Shown: positions 42,141-55,300, counted from the stretch's first letter. The stretch: 64,000 bases of DNA from Rhodococcus_G sp042754225 (GCF_042754225.1 NZ_JBHZAH010000012.1:1-64000); one strand, 5' to 3'. Program-made: numbers and translations. The notes: generated by a model not told the origin, from the sequence alone.

Positions 42141-43033
42141 AGACCGCCGAAGCTGCCGGGACCGCGCCGGCGCAGGTAGCGCTCGAACTCTGCGGCGATC
42201 GCGTCTCCGTCGATCTTGGAGATCACCTCGGAGATGTCGACCTCCGCGTCACCGCGCTCCTCGAGCGACCGGACGTACTCGGCGATCTCCTCGTCCTCGA
42301 CGGTCATCTCCGTCACCGACTGCTCCCAGTCCTCCGCCTGCGACGGCAACTCGCCGAGCGGGACCTCCACGTCGAGAACGTCCTCGACCCGCTGCAGCAG
42401 CGCGACGGTGGCCTTCGGGTTCGGCGGCTGCGAGACGTAGTGCGGGACCGCGGCCCAGAAGGAGATGGCGGGCACCCCCGCCTTGACGCACTCGTCCTGC
42501 AGCACGCCGGTGATGCCGGTCGGGCCCTCGTAGCGGGTCTGCTCGAGGTTGAACCGTTCCGCCGATTCCGTGCTGTAAGCGGTGCCGGTGACCGGAACCG
42601 GCCGGGTGTGCGGGGTGTCGGCGAGCAGCGCGCCGAGGATGACCACGGTGGTCACCCCGAGGTCCTCGATGATCTCGAGCAGGTCGTCGCAGAAGCTGCG
42701 CCAGCGCATGTTCGGCTCGATCCCGCGCAGCAGCAGCACGTCGCGTTCGCTGCCGGGCGGTGAGCACACCGAGATCCGGGTCGCGGGCCACTGGATCTCA
42801 CGGGTGACCCCGTCGACCTGCCGGACCTGCGGGCGGTTGACCTGGTAGTCGTAGTAGTCCTCGGAGTCCAGCTCGGCGAGCGGGCGTGCGTCCCAGGTCA
42901 ACTCCAGGTGTTCGACGGCGCCGCTGGCGGCGTCGCCGGCGTCGTTCCACCCCTCGAACGCGGCAACCAGGATGGGGTTGCGCAGCGTGGGGACGTCGCC
43001 GTCGGGCGGGAGCAGGGGTTCGGTTGGACTCAC
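42137..43033 (-). CDS. PAC2-family protein
   Basis: 298 residues of the PAC2 (proteasome assembly chaperone 2-like) family, similar to the mycobacterial Rv2125 type. Family segments: ILVAAFEGWNDAGDAASGAV near the N-terminus, TTVVILGALLADTPHTRPVP in the middle, and GVPAISFWAAVPHYVSQPPN. The C-terminus is acidic and helical (EDEEIAEYVRSLEERGD). The role in actinobacteria, which have proteasomes, is not settled. Divergent from metH with 51 bp between; downstream coupled to an MFS gene. Confidence 0.88.
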   Translation of the reverse strand: MSPTEPLLPPDGDVPTLRNPILVAAFEGWNDAGDAASGAVEHLELTWDARPLAELDSEDYYDYQVNRPQVRQVDGVTREIQWPATRISVCSPPGSERDVLLLRGIEPNMRWRSFCDDLLEIIEDLGVTTVVILGALLADTPHTRPVPVTGTAYSTESAERFNLEQTRYEGPTGITGVLQDECVKAGVPAISFWAAVPHYVSQPPNPKATVALLQRVEDVLDVEVPLGELPSQAEDWEQSVTEMTVEDEEIAEYVRSLEERGDAEVDISEVISKIDGDAIAAEFERYLRRRGPGSFGGL

Positions 43034-43084
43034 CTGCCTAGCCTACGACCAGGGTGCTTCGCGTCGCCCACTACTCTGGACGGC

Positions 43085-46654
<3,570 letters not shown>

Positions 46655-46678
46655 TCTCACGCTGGGCGGGGCCGGCCG

Positions 46679-47350
46679 ATGACCGACCTCAAGGCGGTCC
46701 TGTTCGACATGGACGGGACCCTGCTCGACTCCGAGAAGCTCTGGGACGTCGCCATGCACGAGCTGGCGGCCGAACTGGGCGGGGTGATGACGCCGCAGAC
46801 GCGGCACGCGATCATCGGTGCGTCCGGTCCGGACGCGCTCGCGACGATCTTCTCGGCACTCGAGCTCGACCCCAACGAGCGGGCGCTCGCGGACGCGACC
46901 GCCTGGATGAACGCGCGGGTGACCGAGCTGTTCGCGCTCGGCATCCCGTGGCGTCCGGGCGCGCAGGCCCTGCTCGCGGCGGTCCGTGACAGTGGTCTGC
47001 GGACCGCGCTGGTCACCAACACCGAGCGGGAGCTGGCCGAGCAGGCTCTGAACACGCTGGGGCGAGAGCACTTCCACGTCACAGTGTGCGGCGACGAGGT
47101 TCCCCGCGGGAAGCCGCGGCCGGACCCCTACCTGCGCGCGGCCGAACTGCTCGGCATCGCACCGGAGCACTGTCTCGCCGTCGAGGACTCGCCGACCGGT
47201 GCGGCAGCCGCCGAGGCCGCAGGCGCGGTGGTCCTCGTCGTGCCGTGCGAAGTGCCCGTGCCGACCGGACCGCGTCGGGTGCACCGGGAGTCGTTGGACG
47301 GACTGGGCGAGGACGACCTGATGTCGGTGTGGCGGTCGGTGCAACCGTAG
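46679..47350 (+). CDS. HAD-superfamily phosphatase
   Basis: 223 residues. Motif I VLFDMDGTLLDSEKLWDVAM (nucleophile and acid Asp), motif II VTNTERELAEQ, motif III Lys in RGKPRPDPYL and motif IV VEDSPTGAAAAE. The C1 cap is helical. Resembles beta-phosphoglucomutase-like or phosphoglycolate-type hydrolases. Starts 24 nt after metH, likely cotranscribed. Natural substrate cannot be told. Confidence 0.88.
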   Translation: MTDLKAVLFDMDGTLLDSEKLWDVAMHELAAELGGVMTPQTRHAIIGASGPDALATIFSALELDPNERALADATAWMNARVTELFALGIPWRPGAQALLAAVRDSGLRTALVTNTERELAEQALNTLGREHFHVTVCGDEVPRGKPRPDPYLRAAELLGIAPEHCLAVEDSPTGAAAAEAAGAVVLVVPCEVPVPTGPRRVHRESLDGLGEDDLMSVWRSVQP

Positions 47351-47381
47351 GTGCCGCGGTGGTCGTGGCAGGATCACTGCC

Positions 47382-48893
47382 ATGACACGACGGTGGCGCG
47401 CCCGGCTGGTCCGGGCGGCCGCCGTCGCGACCGTCACGGCCGCGACCGTGAGCGGGTGCTCGGCCGGAGCGGGCCTGTCCGGGCCGGGTGGCCCGGACAC
47501 CCTGACCGTGGCACTCACCGCCAAACCGGACAACCTCGACTTCACCCGCACCGCGGGCGCGGCGATCCCGCAGGCGTTGCTGGACAACGTCTACGAGGGG
47601 CTGGTGCGGCTCGACGACACCGGCTCGATCGTCCCGCTGCTGGCCTCCTCGTGGACGGTCAGCGCCGACCGCACCGTCTACGACTTCACGCTGCGCGAGA
47701 ACGCCACGTTCAGCAACGGCGCGCCCTTCACCTCCGACGACGTGAAGTTCAGCATCGAGCGGGTCAAATCCGACTGGACCGCGAACTCGCCCGCCGCGAT
47801 GGCCGTGGTGGACCGGGTGGAGACCCCGGCATCGAACCTGGCACGGGTGGTGCTGCATCGGCCGAGCAACGAGTGGCTGTTCGCGATGACCGGACCGGTG
47901 GGGGCCGTGTTCACCCCGAGCGGCGTCGGCCAGCTCGCGACCACGGCGGTCGGCACCGGACCGTTCACCGTGGCGCGCTGGAACCCCGGATCGGAACTGC
48001 AACTGTCGGCGAACCCGCGGTACTGGGGACAGGCGCCGGCGATGAAGAACGTTCGGCTGCGGTACTTCTCGGATGCGACCGCTCAGGCGAACGCGTTGCG
48101 GAGCGGCGGGGTCGACGTGATCTTCGGACTCGGTGCGCCGCAGTTGCTCGGGCAGTTCGCGACGGACCCCCAGTTCCGTGTCACCCAGGGCACCACCAAC
48201 GGAGAGGTCACCCTGTCGATGAACGGGGCGGTGGCCCCGTTCGACGACATCCGGGTCCGGCGCGCCGTGATGTACGCGGTGGACCGGAAGGCGGTGCGGG
48301 ACACCGCCTATGCCGGTTACGGAGAACTCGTCGGGTCGATGGTTCCGCCGACCGACCCCTGGTTCGAGGACCTCACCGGTGTCTACCCCTTCGACCCGGA
48401 GCGGGCGCGGGCGCTGCTCGCCGAGGCCGGAAACCCGCACCCGGCGGTCCGTTTCGACGTACCCAACCTCCCGTACGCGACCGCGGCCGCGCAGGTGGTC
48501 AGCTCGCAACTGCAGCAGGTGGGTTTCGCGGTGCGCACCAATCCGGTCGAGTTCCCGGCGGTCTGGCTCGACTCGGTGTTCACTCGGCACGACTACCAGA
48601 TGTCGGTGATCCAGCACTCCGAACCGCACGACATCGCGACGTTCGGGAACCCGAAGTTCTACTGGGGCTACGACAACCCGACGGTGACCCGGTTGCTCGC
48701 CGAGGCCGACACTGCCGACGAGGCCGGATACGTCGCCGCGATGCGCGAGGTGGCGAGGACCGTGACCGACGACGCCGCCGCGGACTGGTTGTTCCTGTTC
48801 CCGCTGCTGGTGGTGGCGGACGCGGATCTGAGCGGACTGCCGCGCAACGCGACCTCGCTGGCGATGGACCTGTCCCGGGTACGGCGGGGGTAG
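47382..48893 (+). CDS. ABC transporter substrate-binding lipoprotein, family 5 (peptide/nickel type)
   Basis: 503 residues. The signal peptide ends in a lipobox VSGC, so it is a membrane-anchored lipoprotein. The SBP_bac_5 fold shows LTVALTAKPDNLDFTRTAG, ASSWTVSADRTVYDFTLREN, NGAPFTSDDVKFSIERVK and DDIRVRRAVMYAVDRKAV. It binds peptides, nickel chelates or similar solutes and delivers them to the permease pair encoded next. First gene of a four-gene importer operon. Confidence 0.92.
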   Translation: MTRRWRARLVRAAAVATVTAATVSGCSAGAGLSGPGGPDTLTVALTAKPDNLDFTRTAGAAIPQALLDNVYEGLVRLDDTGSIVPLLASSWTVSADRTVYDFTLRENATFSNGAPFTSDDVKFSIERVKSDWTANSPAAMAVVDRVETPASNLARVVLHRPSNEWLFAMTGPVGAVFTPSGVGQLATTAVGTGPFTVARWNPGSELQLSANPRYWGQAPAMKNVRLRYFSDATAQANALRSGGVDVIFGLGAPQLLGQFATDPQFRVTQGTTNGEVTLSMNGAVAPFDDIRVRRAVMYAVDRKAVRDTAYAGYGELVGSMVPPTDPWFEDLTGVYPFDPERARALLAEAGNPHPAVRFDVPNLPYATAAAQVVSSQLQQVGFAVRTNPVEFPAVWLDSVFTRHDYQMSVIQHSEPHDIATFGNPKFYWGYDNPTVTRLLAEADTADEAGYVAAMREVARTVTDDAAADWLFLFPLLVVADADLSGLPRNATSLAMDLSRVRRG

Positions 48894-48898
48894 CGGCC

Positions 48899-49846
48899 GT
48901 GGCGTTGGCGCTCGCACGTCGCCTCGGGATCTTCGTGCTCACCGCGCTCGTCGCGTCGGTGCTGGTGTTCGCGCTCCTGTCGGTGCTGCCCGGCGACCCG
49001 GCACGGATCGCGCTCGGCGTGCAGGCCTCGGCCGAGGAGGTCGCCCGCGAGCGCACGGCGATGGGCCTCGACGCGCCGCTGTACCAGCGCTACGGAAGCT
49101 GGGTGTGGGGAATGCTGCACGGCGACATGGGAACCTCGTACCTCACCCGCCAGTCGGTGGGACCGGAGATCGCAGACCGGCTGCAGGTGACGGCCTGGGT
49201 GGTCGCGGCCGGGATGGTCGTCGCCCTGGTCGTGGCCCTGCCGCTCGGTGTGGCCGCCGCGGTCCGTGCCCGCAGGCCGGACGGGCTGGTGATCGGTGGA
49301 ATCAGCCAGGTGGGCATCGCGATTCCCGCGTTCCTGTCCGGGGTGCTGCTCTCGACCGTGTTCGCGGTCGAGCTGGGCTGGCTGCCGTCGAGCGGCTGGC
49401 AAGCGCCGATCGAGGGCGTCGGCGGCTTCCTGTCCTACCTGGTGCTGCCCGCGCTCGCCCTGGGGCTGGTGCAGGGGTCGGTGCTGACGCGATACGTGCG
49501 CTCGGCGGTGCTCGACGAACTGGGCGAGGACTACCTGCGCACCGCGCGGGCCAAGGGACTGACCGGGACGCAGGCGCTGCTGCGGCACGGACTGCGCAAT
49601 GCCGCCATCCCGGTGGTGACGGTCGTGGGGGTGCAGTTGACGACGTTGCTGATCGGTGCGGTGGTGATCGAACGGGTCTTCGTGATCCCGGGACTCGGCA
49701 GCCTGCTGCTGGACAAGGTCGGTCAACGGGACATGGCCGCGGTGCAGTCGATCGTGATGGTGCTCGTGCTGGCGGTGCTGGTGCTGAACCTGGTGGTGGA
49801 CCTGGTGTCGACGGCGATCGACCCCCGCTTGCGGAGCGCGCCGTGA
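48899..49846 (+). CDS. ABC transporter permease (DppB/OppB type)
   Basis: 315 residues, six helices. N-terminus LGIFVLTALVASVLVFALLS with LPGDPARIALG next; the EAA-like cytoplasmic loop is DYLRTARAKGLTGTQALLRH. GTG at 48899, 5 nt after the substrate-binding gene stop. Forms a heterodimeric channel with the next gene's product. Confidence 0.92.
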   Translation: MALALARRLGIFVLTALVASVLVFALLSVLPGDPARIALGVQASAEEVARERTAMGLDAPLYQRYGSWVWGMLHGDMGTSYLTRQSVGPEIADRLQVTAWVVAAGMVVALVVALPLGVAAAVRARRPDGLVIGGISQVGIAIPAFLSGVLLSTVFAVELGWLPSSGWQAPIEGVGGFLSYLVLPALALGLVQGSVLTRYVRSAVLDELGEDYLRTARAKGLTGTQALLRHGLRNAAIPVVTVVGVQLTTLLIGAVVIERVFVIPGLGSLLLDKVGQRDMAAVQSIVMVLVLAVLVLNLVVDLVSTAIDPRLRSAP

Positions 49847-49868
49847 CAACGACCGAGGGAGGTGTGCG

Positions 49869-50684
49869 GTGAGGCGTCTGCCCAGGACGTTGGTGCTCGG
49901 CGGGCTGCTGGTCGGGCTCGTGGCCGTCGCTGCGCTGGTCTCGCTGCTGTGGACGCCCTACGACCCGACGGTCGTCGACTCGGCGTCGCGGCTGCTGCCG
50001 CCGAGCGCGGAGCACTGGCTCGGCACCGACGACTTCGGGCGCGACATCCTCAGCTCCCTGCTCGTGGGCGCGCGCACCACGCTGCTGGTCGGGGTGGTCG
50101 CGGTGGCCGTTGCCGCCGTGATCGGCATACCGGTCGGGGTGAGCGCCGGCATGCGACCCGGCCCTGCCGACGAGGTGCTGATGCGGGGCAACGACGTGCT
50201 GCTCGCGTTCCCGGCGCTGTTGCTGGCCATCGTCTTCGCCGCGGTGTGGGGTGGCTCCACGCTCACCGCGATGACCGCGCTCGGCATCGGCGCCGCACCG
50301 GGATTCGCCCGGGTCGCCCGGGCGGGCACCCGCCAGGTGATGTCCCAGGACTACGTGCTCGCCGCGCGCGCCTGCGGCCGGCGTCCGTCGCGGATCGCGA
50401 TTCGCCATGTGCTGCCCAACATTTCGAGCGAGCTCATCGTGCAGGCCTCGGTCACCTTCGCGATCGCGGTCCTGGCCGAGGCGGCGCTGTCCTACCTGGG
50501 GTTCGGTACGCCGCCGCCGACGCCCTCCTGGGGCCGGATGCTGCAGGAGTCGCAGCCGTACCTCTACCTGCAGCCGATGGTGATGCTGTGGCCGGGGCTG
50601 GCGATCGCGCTGACCGTGCTCGGTTTCAACCTGCTCGGCGACGGGCTCCGCGACCGCCTCGACCCGAAGGCGGTGCGGTCGTGA
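49869..50684 (+). CDS. ABC transporter permease (DppC/OppC type)
   Basis: 271 residues. Begins MRRLPRTLVLGGLLVGLVAV; the segment HWLGTDDFGRDILSSLLVGA is a hallmark of DppC permeases; the EAA loop is DYVLAARACGRRPSRIAIRH. GGAGG precedes the GTG at 49869. The stop overlaps the ATPase start (GTGA). Confidence 0.92.
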   Translation: MRRLPRTLVLGGLLVGLVAVAALVSLLWTPYDPTVVDSASRLLPPSAEHWLGTDDFGRDILSSLLVGARTTLLVGVVAVAVAAVIGIPVGVSAGMRPGPADEVLMRGNDVLLAFPALLLAIVFAAVWGGSTLTAMTALGIGAAPGFARVARAGTRQVMSQDYVLAARACGRRPSRIAIRHVLPNISSELIVQASVTFAIAVLAEAALSYLGFGTPPPTPSWGRMLQESQPYLYLQPMVMLWPGLAIALTVLGFNLLGDGLRDRLDPKAVRS

Positions 50685-52309
50685 GGGGACGGTCACTGGT
50701 CGAGGTCGCCGACCTGCGAGTGCACGCCGGGGAGCGCACCCTGCTGGACGGGATCAGCTTCGGGCTCGACGCGGGCGAGCGGCTGGGGCTGATCGGCGAG
50801 TCCGGGTCGGGGAAGTCACTGACGGCGCTGAGCCTGATGGGGCTGCTGCCCGAGCCGCTGCGCGCGAGCGGCAGGATTGCACTCGACGGCGTCCGGGGAA
50901 ATCTCGTGGATCTGGGGGAGCGGGAGTGGTCACGGCTGCGCGGCGACGACCTGGCGATGGTGTTCCAGGAGCCGATGACCGCGCTGAACCCGCTGATGAA
51001 GGTCGGCAACCAGGTCGCCGAGGTCATCGCCCTGCACGACCCGGGCGTCGGGCGCCGGGAACGGCGGACCGCGGTCCTGGACCTCCTGGCCTCGGTGAAC
51101 CTGCCGGACCCACCCCGGATCGCCCGCTCGTACCCGCACGAGCTCTCCGGCGGTCAACGGCAGCGGGTCCTGATCGCGATCGCGATGGCGAACCGGCCGC
51201 GGGTGCTGATCTGCGACGAGCCGTCGACGGCACTGGACGTCACCACCGCCGCGCAGATCCTCGAGCTGATCGACACCACCGTCCGCGAACACGACACCGC
51301 GCTACTGATGATCACCCACGACCTGGCGGTGGTCTCGCAGCTGTGCGAGCGGGTGCTGGTGATGCGCTCCGGGGCGATCGTCGAGTCGGGGCCGATCGGG
51401 GAGGTGTTCGGGGATCCGCGGGATCCGTACACCCGATCGTTGCTCGACGCCTCGCGGCTCGATCCCGGCACGTCGGCCGCGGGCGCACACCAGAGCGCCG
51501 GCGCCCCGGTGTTCAACGAGCACCCCGACCCCCTCGTCTCGGTGCGCGGACTCGGCCGAACGTATCGGGGGTCGCGATCGTCCTTGCTCCGACCGGCCGA
51601 ACCCGTGCACGCTCTGGCGGAGGCGTCCTTCGACATCGGCACCGGCCAGCGGTTCGGGGTGGTCGGGGAGTCGGGTTCCGGGAAGTCGACCCTCATCCGA
51701 CTTCTGTGCGCCCTCGACACCCCGACCGAGGGTTCGATACGCGTCGGCGGGCGGGAGATCGTCGGCGCCCGCGAACGGGACCTGCGGCAGTTCCGGCGTG
51801 ACGTGTCGATCGTGTTCCAGGACCCGATGGGGTCGCTGGACCCGCGGATGACGGTCGGCGACATCGTGGCCGAGCCGCTCTCGCAGCCGTCGGACAGGTC
51901 GGATCGGGTGGCGCAGATGCTGGTCGCCGTCGGTCTAGAGCCGGACATGGCGGGGCGGTACCCGCACCAGTTCTCGGGCGGTCAGCGCCAGCGCATCTCG
52001 ATCGCGCGTGCGCTGATCACCGCGCCGAAGATCCTGGTCGCCGACGAACCGGTCAGCGCGCTGGACGTCTCGGTGCGCGCCCAGGTGCTCGACCTGCTCG
52101 CCGGGCTGGTCGCCGACTACCAGCTGACGCTGCTGCTGGTCTCCCACGACCTCGCCGTCGTCCGGCACGTCTGCGAGGTGGTCGCGGTGATGCACCGCGG
52201 CCGCATCGTCGAGTGCGGGCCCACCGAGGAGGTGTACGAGCGCCCCCGCGACCCCTACACCGCGCGGCTGATCGACAGCGCGCCGAAACTCGCCGTGCCC
52301 GACGCCTGA
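50681..52309 (+). CDS. Fused dual ATP-binding ABC protein (DppD-DppF type)
   Basis: 542 residues with two complete nucleotide-binding domains. First: Walker A GESGSGKSLTALSL, signature HELSGGQRQRV, Walker B LICDEPSTALDV. Second: Walker A GESGSGKSTLIRLL, signature HQFSGGQRQRI, Walker B LVADEPVSALDV. In many bacteria these are separate genes; the fusion is common in actinobacteria. GTG at 50681 overlaps the permease stop. Completes a full importer: lipoprotein, two permeases, two ATPases. Confidence 0.94.
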   Translation: MRGRSLVEVADLRVHAGERTLLDGISFGLDAGERLGLIGESGSGKSLTALSLMGLLPEPLRASGRIALDGVRGNLVDLGEREWSRLRGDDLAMVFQEPMTALNPLMKVGNQVAEVIALHDPGVGRRERRTAVLDLLASVNLPDPPRIARSYPHELSGGQRQRVLIAIAMANRPRVLICDEPSTALDVTTAAQILELIDTTVREHDTALLMITHDLAVVSQLCERVLVMRSGAIVESGPIGEVFGDPRDPYTRSLLDASRLDPGTSAAGAHQSAGAPVFNEHPDPLVSVRGLGRTYRGSRSSLLRPAEPVHALAEASFDIGTGQRFGVVGESGSGKSTLIRLLCALDTPTEGSIRVGGREIVGARERDLRQFRRDVSIVFQDPMGSLDPRMTVGDIVAEPLSQPSDRSDRVAQMLVAVGLEPDMAGRYPHQFSGGQRQRISIARALITAPKILVADEPVSALDVSVRAQVLDLLAGLVADYQLTLLLVSHDLAVVRHVCEVVAVMHRGRIVECGPTEEVYERPRDPYTARLIDSAPKLAVPDA

Positions 52310-52354
52310 GTGCGGGCGTCGCGGCGTCGCGGCGCTGTGAAACAATGGGCACCC

Positions 52355-52618
52355 GTGAAGACCTTCGATTCGCTGTTCGCCGAGCTGACCGACCGTGCCG
52401 CCACCCGCCCCGAGGGCTCCGGCACCGTGGCCGCATTGGATGCAGGCGTCCACGCCCAGGGCAAGAAGGTGATCGAGGAAGCCGGCGAGGTGTGGATCGC
52501 CGCCGAGTACCAGAGCGACGAGCAGCTGTCCGAGGAGATCTCGCAGCTGCTGTACTGGGTGCAGGTCCTGATGGTCGGGCGTGGGCTGAAGCTCGAGGAC
52601 GTCTACCGACATCTGTGA
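52355..52618 (+). CDS. hisE: Phosphoribosyl-ATP pyrophosphohydrolase
   Basis: Second step of histidine synthesis (PR-ATP to PR-AMP). 87 residues, all-alpha MazG-like fold: TFDSLFAELTDRAATRP, KKVIEEAGEVWIAAEYQSD (metal-binding Glu pair) and LSEEISQLLYWVQVLM. Start GTG at 52355 precedes the conserved KTFDSLFAEL; an in-frame GTG at 52337 would add six residues, similar in length to mycobacterial HisE, and cannot be excluded. Neither has a clear ribosome site. Next to hisG, as in mycobacteria. Confidence 0.93.
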   Translation: MKTFDSLFAELTDRAATRPEGSGTVAALDAGVHAQGKKVIEEAGEVWIAAEYQSDEQLSEEISQLLYWVQVLMVGRGLKLEDVYRHL

Positions 52619-52671
52619 GCCCCGCTCGCACTCCCGGTAGACCCCATTCGACCTTCCCGAAAGGAAGCAGC

Positions 52672-53523
52672 ATGCTGCGCGTCGCAGTACCCAACAAGGG
52701 CTCCCTCTCCGAGTCCGCCGCCGAGATCCTCAGCGAGGCCGGCTACCGCCGCCGCACCGACTCGCGCGACCTGACCGTCCTCGACCCCTCGAACCAGGTG
52801 GAGTTCTTCTTCCTGCGTCCCAAGGACATCGCCATCTACGTCGGTTCCGGTGAGCTCGACCTCGGCATCACCGGCCGCGACCTCGCGCTCGACTCGGCAG
52901 CGCCGGTCACCGAGCGCCTGTCACTCGGCTTCGGTCGCTCGAGCTTCCGGTATGCCGCCCCCGCCGGGAAGCAGTGGACGCCGGAGGATCTCGCCGGCCT
53001 GCGCATCGCCACCTCGTACCCGAACCTGGTCCGAAACGACTTGGCGCGCAGGGGCATCGAGGCCACCGTCATCCGGCTCGACGGCGCGGTGGAGATCTCC
53101 ATCCAGCTCGGTGTCGCCGACGCCATCGCGGACGTGGTCGGTTCCGGTCGCACCCTGCGCCAGCACAACCTGGTCGCGTTCGGCGATTCCCTGTGCGACT
53201 CCGAGGGCGTACTCATCCAGCGTGAGGGCTCCGACGGCGCCGACCGCGCGCGCAATCAGCTCATCGCCCGCGTCGAGGGCGTGGTGCGGGCCCAGCAGTA
53301 CGTGATGCTCGACTACGACTGCCCGCGCTCGCGGCTCGACGAGGCGATGGCGATCACCCCGGGACTCGAGTCCCCGACCATCGCGCCGCTGGCCGACGAG
53401 AACTGGGTCGCGATCCGCTCGATGGTCCCGCGCAAGGTGAGCAACGACGTGATGGACCAGCTCGCGGAGATCGGCGCCAAGGCGATCCTGGCCACCGACA
53501 TCCGGACCTGCCGGGCGTTCTGA
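52672..53523 (+). CDS. hisG: ATP phosphoribosyltransferase (long form)
   Basis: First, feedback-regulated step of histidine synthesis. 283 residues: the catalytic part (MLRVAVPNKGSLSESAAEIL; IYVGSGELDLGITGRDLAL; GAVEISIQLGVADAIADVV, the PRPP-binding region) and the C-terminal ~75-residue regulatory domain that binds histidine (LESPTIAPLADENWVAIRSM), so it is the long form that does not need HisZ. AAGGAAG precedes the ATG at 52672. Followed by a strong terminator. Confidence 0.96.
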   Translation: MLRVAVPNKGSLSESAAEILSEAGYRRRTDSRDLTVLDPSNQVEFFFLRPKDIAIYVGSGELDLGITGRDLALDSAAPVTERLSLGFGRSSFRYAAPAGKQWTPEDLAGLRIATSYPNLVRNDLARRGIEATVIRLDGAVEISIQLGVADAIADVVGSGRTLRQHNLVAFGDSLCDSEGVLIQREGSDGADRARNQLIARVEGVVRAQQYVMLDYDCPRSRLDEAMAITPGLESPTIAPLADENWVAIRSMVPRKVSNDVMDQLAEIGAKAILATDIRTCRAF

Positions 53524-53534
53524 GACGACAGCGC

Positions 53535-53569
53535 AACGGCCCCGACCACGGTATGTGGTCGGGGCCGTT
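53535..53569 (+). terminator. Strong intrinsic-type terminator after hisG
   Basis: Stem AACGGCCCCGACCAC (53535-53549) pairs perfectly, 15 bp, with GTGGTCGGGGCCGTT (53555-53569) around the loop GGTAT. CGTTTGTGTT follows. It separates hisG from the convergent oxidoreductase and may serve both. Confidence 0.9.
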
Positions 53570-53602
53570 CGTTTGTGTTCGAGGCGCTACGACGAGGTCA
53601 GC

Positions 53603-54721
53603 TCAATGCAGCCGGCCCTCGTGCCGCTCACGGTCGAACGTCGGCACGGGCCCTCCGCCGAGCAGCGTGCGTGCCAACGCGGGGTCGGCAAGGTGCAGTC
53701 GTCCGATCGCGACGAGGTCGAACTCCTGGGCGTCGAGCCGGCGAAGCAGCCCGTCGAGATCGGCGGGCTCGGGCGTTCCGGCGTCGCGCAGCGACTTGCT
53801 CAGGCCCACGCTGCCGACCGCCATGCTCGTGGCCCCGGTCAGCTTCTTCGCCCAGCCGGCCAACGTCAGGTCGCTGCCCTCGAACGCGGGCAGGTCGAAA
53901 CGCCGGATGCTGGCGTCGAGCACGTCCACGCCCGCCTCGACGAGGGCGCCGAGGACCACCGACAGCTCGTCCGGGGTGTCCGCGATCCGGGCGCCGTAGT
54001 CCTGCTGCTTGTGCTGCGAGAACCGGTAGAAGATCGGCAGATCCGGGCCGATCTCGCGTCGGACGGCCCGCACCACCTCGACCGGAAAGTGGGTCCGTCG
54101 CCGCAGGTCGCCGCCCCAGTGATCGGTGCGCCGGTTGGTCGACTCCCACAGGAACGCATCGAGCAGGTAGCCGTGGCCCGCGTGAATCGCGATCCCGTCG
54201 AAGCCGACGTCGACGGCATTGCGCGCCGAGCGTACGTACGCGGCGATGACGTCTTCGATGTCGCGCTCAGTCATCGCCCGGGTGGGAACGCTCGCCCGCT
54301 CGACGTAGCTGTCCGGATAGACGGTGCGCCCGACCCGGCCCCAGAGCCCGGACGGGCGCATCGGCGTCGTCGCCGGATCCACCGCGCCCATCGCGCCCCA
54401 CAGCGGGCCGACGTGCCACAGCTGCGGGACGATCCGCCCGCCTGCCTCGTGCACCCCGTCGACCACCTGGCGCCACCCCCCGAGCGCCGTTTCGCCGTGC
54501 AGCCGTGGCACGTTCGAACTGTCGACCGCGGTGGGGTGATCGATCGCCACCCCCTCGGTGATCACCAGACCGGTGCCGCCGTCGGCGCGCCGGCGGTAGT
54601 AGGCGGCGACGTCCGGGCCGGGTACGCCTCCCGGAGAATGCTCCCGCGTCATGGGGGACATGACGATTCGGTTGGGCAGCGCCAGCGAGCGAACCTGGAG
54701 CGGGGCGAAGAGCGGGTTCAC
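53603..54721 (-). CDS. Old-yellow-enzyme-family NADH:flavin oxidoreductase
   Basis: 372-residue FMN-binding TIM barrel of the OYE family, reducing activated C=C bonds. Motifs: LALPNRIVMSPMTREHSPGG, QLWHVGPLWG, DGIAIHAGHGYLLDAFLWES (substrate-binding His pair region), NRRTDHWGG, and VAIGRLHLADPALARTLL (phosphate site). GTG at 54721 overlaps the upstream SnoaL-like stop (GTGA). Last gene of the iclR-SnoaL-OYE operon divergent from kshA, so a role in steroid or related ring reduction is plausible. Confidence 0.9.
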   Translation of the reverse strand: MNPLFAPLQVRSLALPNRIVMSPMTREHSPGGVPGPDVAAYYRRRADGGTGLVITEGVAIDHPTAVDSSNVPRLHGETALGGWRQVVDGVHEAGGRIVPQLWHVGPLWGAMGAVDPATTPMRPSGLWGRVGRTVYPDSYVERASVPTRAMTERDIEDVIAAYVRSARNAVDVGFDGIAIHAGHGYLLDAFLWESTNRRTDHWGGDLRRRTHFPVEVVRAVRREIGPDLPIFYRFSQHKQQDYGARIADTPDELSVVLGALVEAGVDVLDASIRRFDLPAFEGSDLTLAGWAKKLTGATSMAVGSVGLSKSLRDAGTPEPADLDGLLRRLDAQEFDLVAIGRLHLADPALARTLLGGGPVPTFDRERHEGRLH

Positions 54722-55233
54722 AGCGCCTGCAGGTAGTCGAAGAAGCCCGCGGTCACGTCCTCGCGGAGGCGGGTGAGCTTGCGGTAGCTGATCAGCCAGC
54801 GGCCGTTCACCTTTCGGTACTCCTCGTGATAGTGCCCATAGCCGTGCAGATGCTCCTCGTGGTCGCCGTTGGTCCACCACAGCTTGTCCTCCATCGCCCA
54901 GATCCCGCGGGCGGTGGTGTCGGAGGTGAGCTCGATCTCCGGGGTGTGACCGTGATGCACGGTCGTCACCACGGTGTCCCCGCCCAGCAAGGTGCTGATC
55001 GCGCGGGTCAGATTCTCCTTGCCCACGACGCGGTTCGAGCTGCCCTCGGACTGTGGTTGCTTGTCGTCCGGCAGGCCGCCCCACGTCTCCGAGACCACGT
55101 CGTCGGTGTGCAGGGTCGGGTAGACCTCCCACCGCTTGGTGTCCATGCACCGGAGCCGAGCGGCGAAGGTGCGCTTGATCTCCTCGATGGCCAGGAGTTG
55201 CTCGGGACCGGTCAGTGTGAGCTCGGATGTCAT
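54718..55233 (-). CDS. SnoaL/NTF2-like protein (copy 1)
   Basis: 171 residues of the SnoaL-like NTF2 fold, small cone-shaped proteins that act as isomerases, dehydratases or hydrolases on polycyclic or steroid-like substrates. Segments: EIKRTFAARLRCMDTKRWEV, VVTTVHHGHTPEIELTSDTT, EEYRKVNGRWLISYRKLTRL. Tyr/Asp/His candidates occur in the cavity region but no specific reaction can be assigned. Coupled to the OYE gene and 67 nt after iclR. Confidence 0.85.
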   Translation of the reverse strand: MTSELTLTGPEQLLAIEEIKRTFAARLRCMDTKRWEVYPTLHTDDVVSETWGGLPDDKQPQSEGSSNRVVGKENLTRAISTLLGGDTVVTTVHHGHTPEIELTSDTTARGIWAMEDKLWWTNGDHEEHLHGYGHYHEEYRKVNGRWLISYRKLTRLREDVTAGFFDYLQAL

Positions 55234-55300
55234 GGCCTCACGCTGCCAACGGGCCGGACACAGAGCAATTCTCCGTTCCGATGAGCGGACTGATGCCAGG

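Noticed and set aside
43034..43084. Cobalamin riboswitch upstream of metH
   Set aside because: The gap between PAC2 and metH is only 51 bp, far too short, and has no B12-box.
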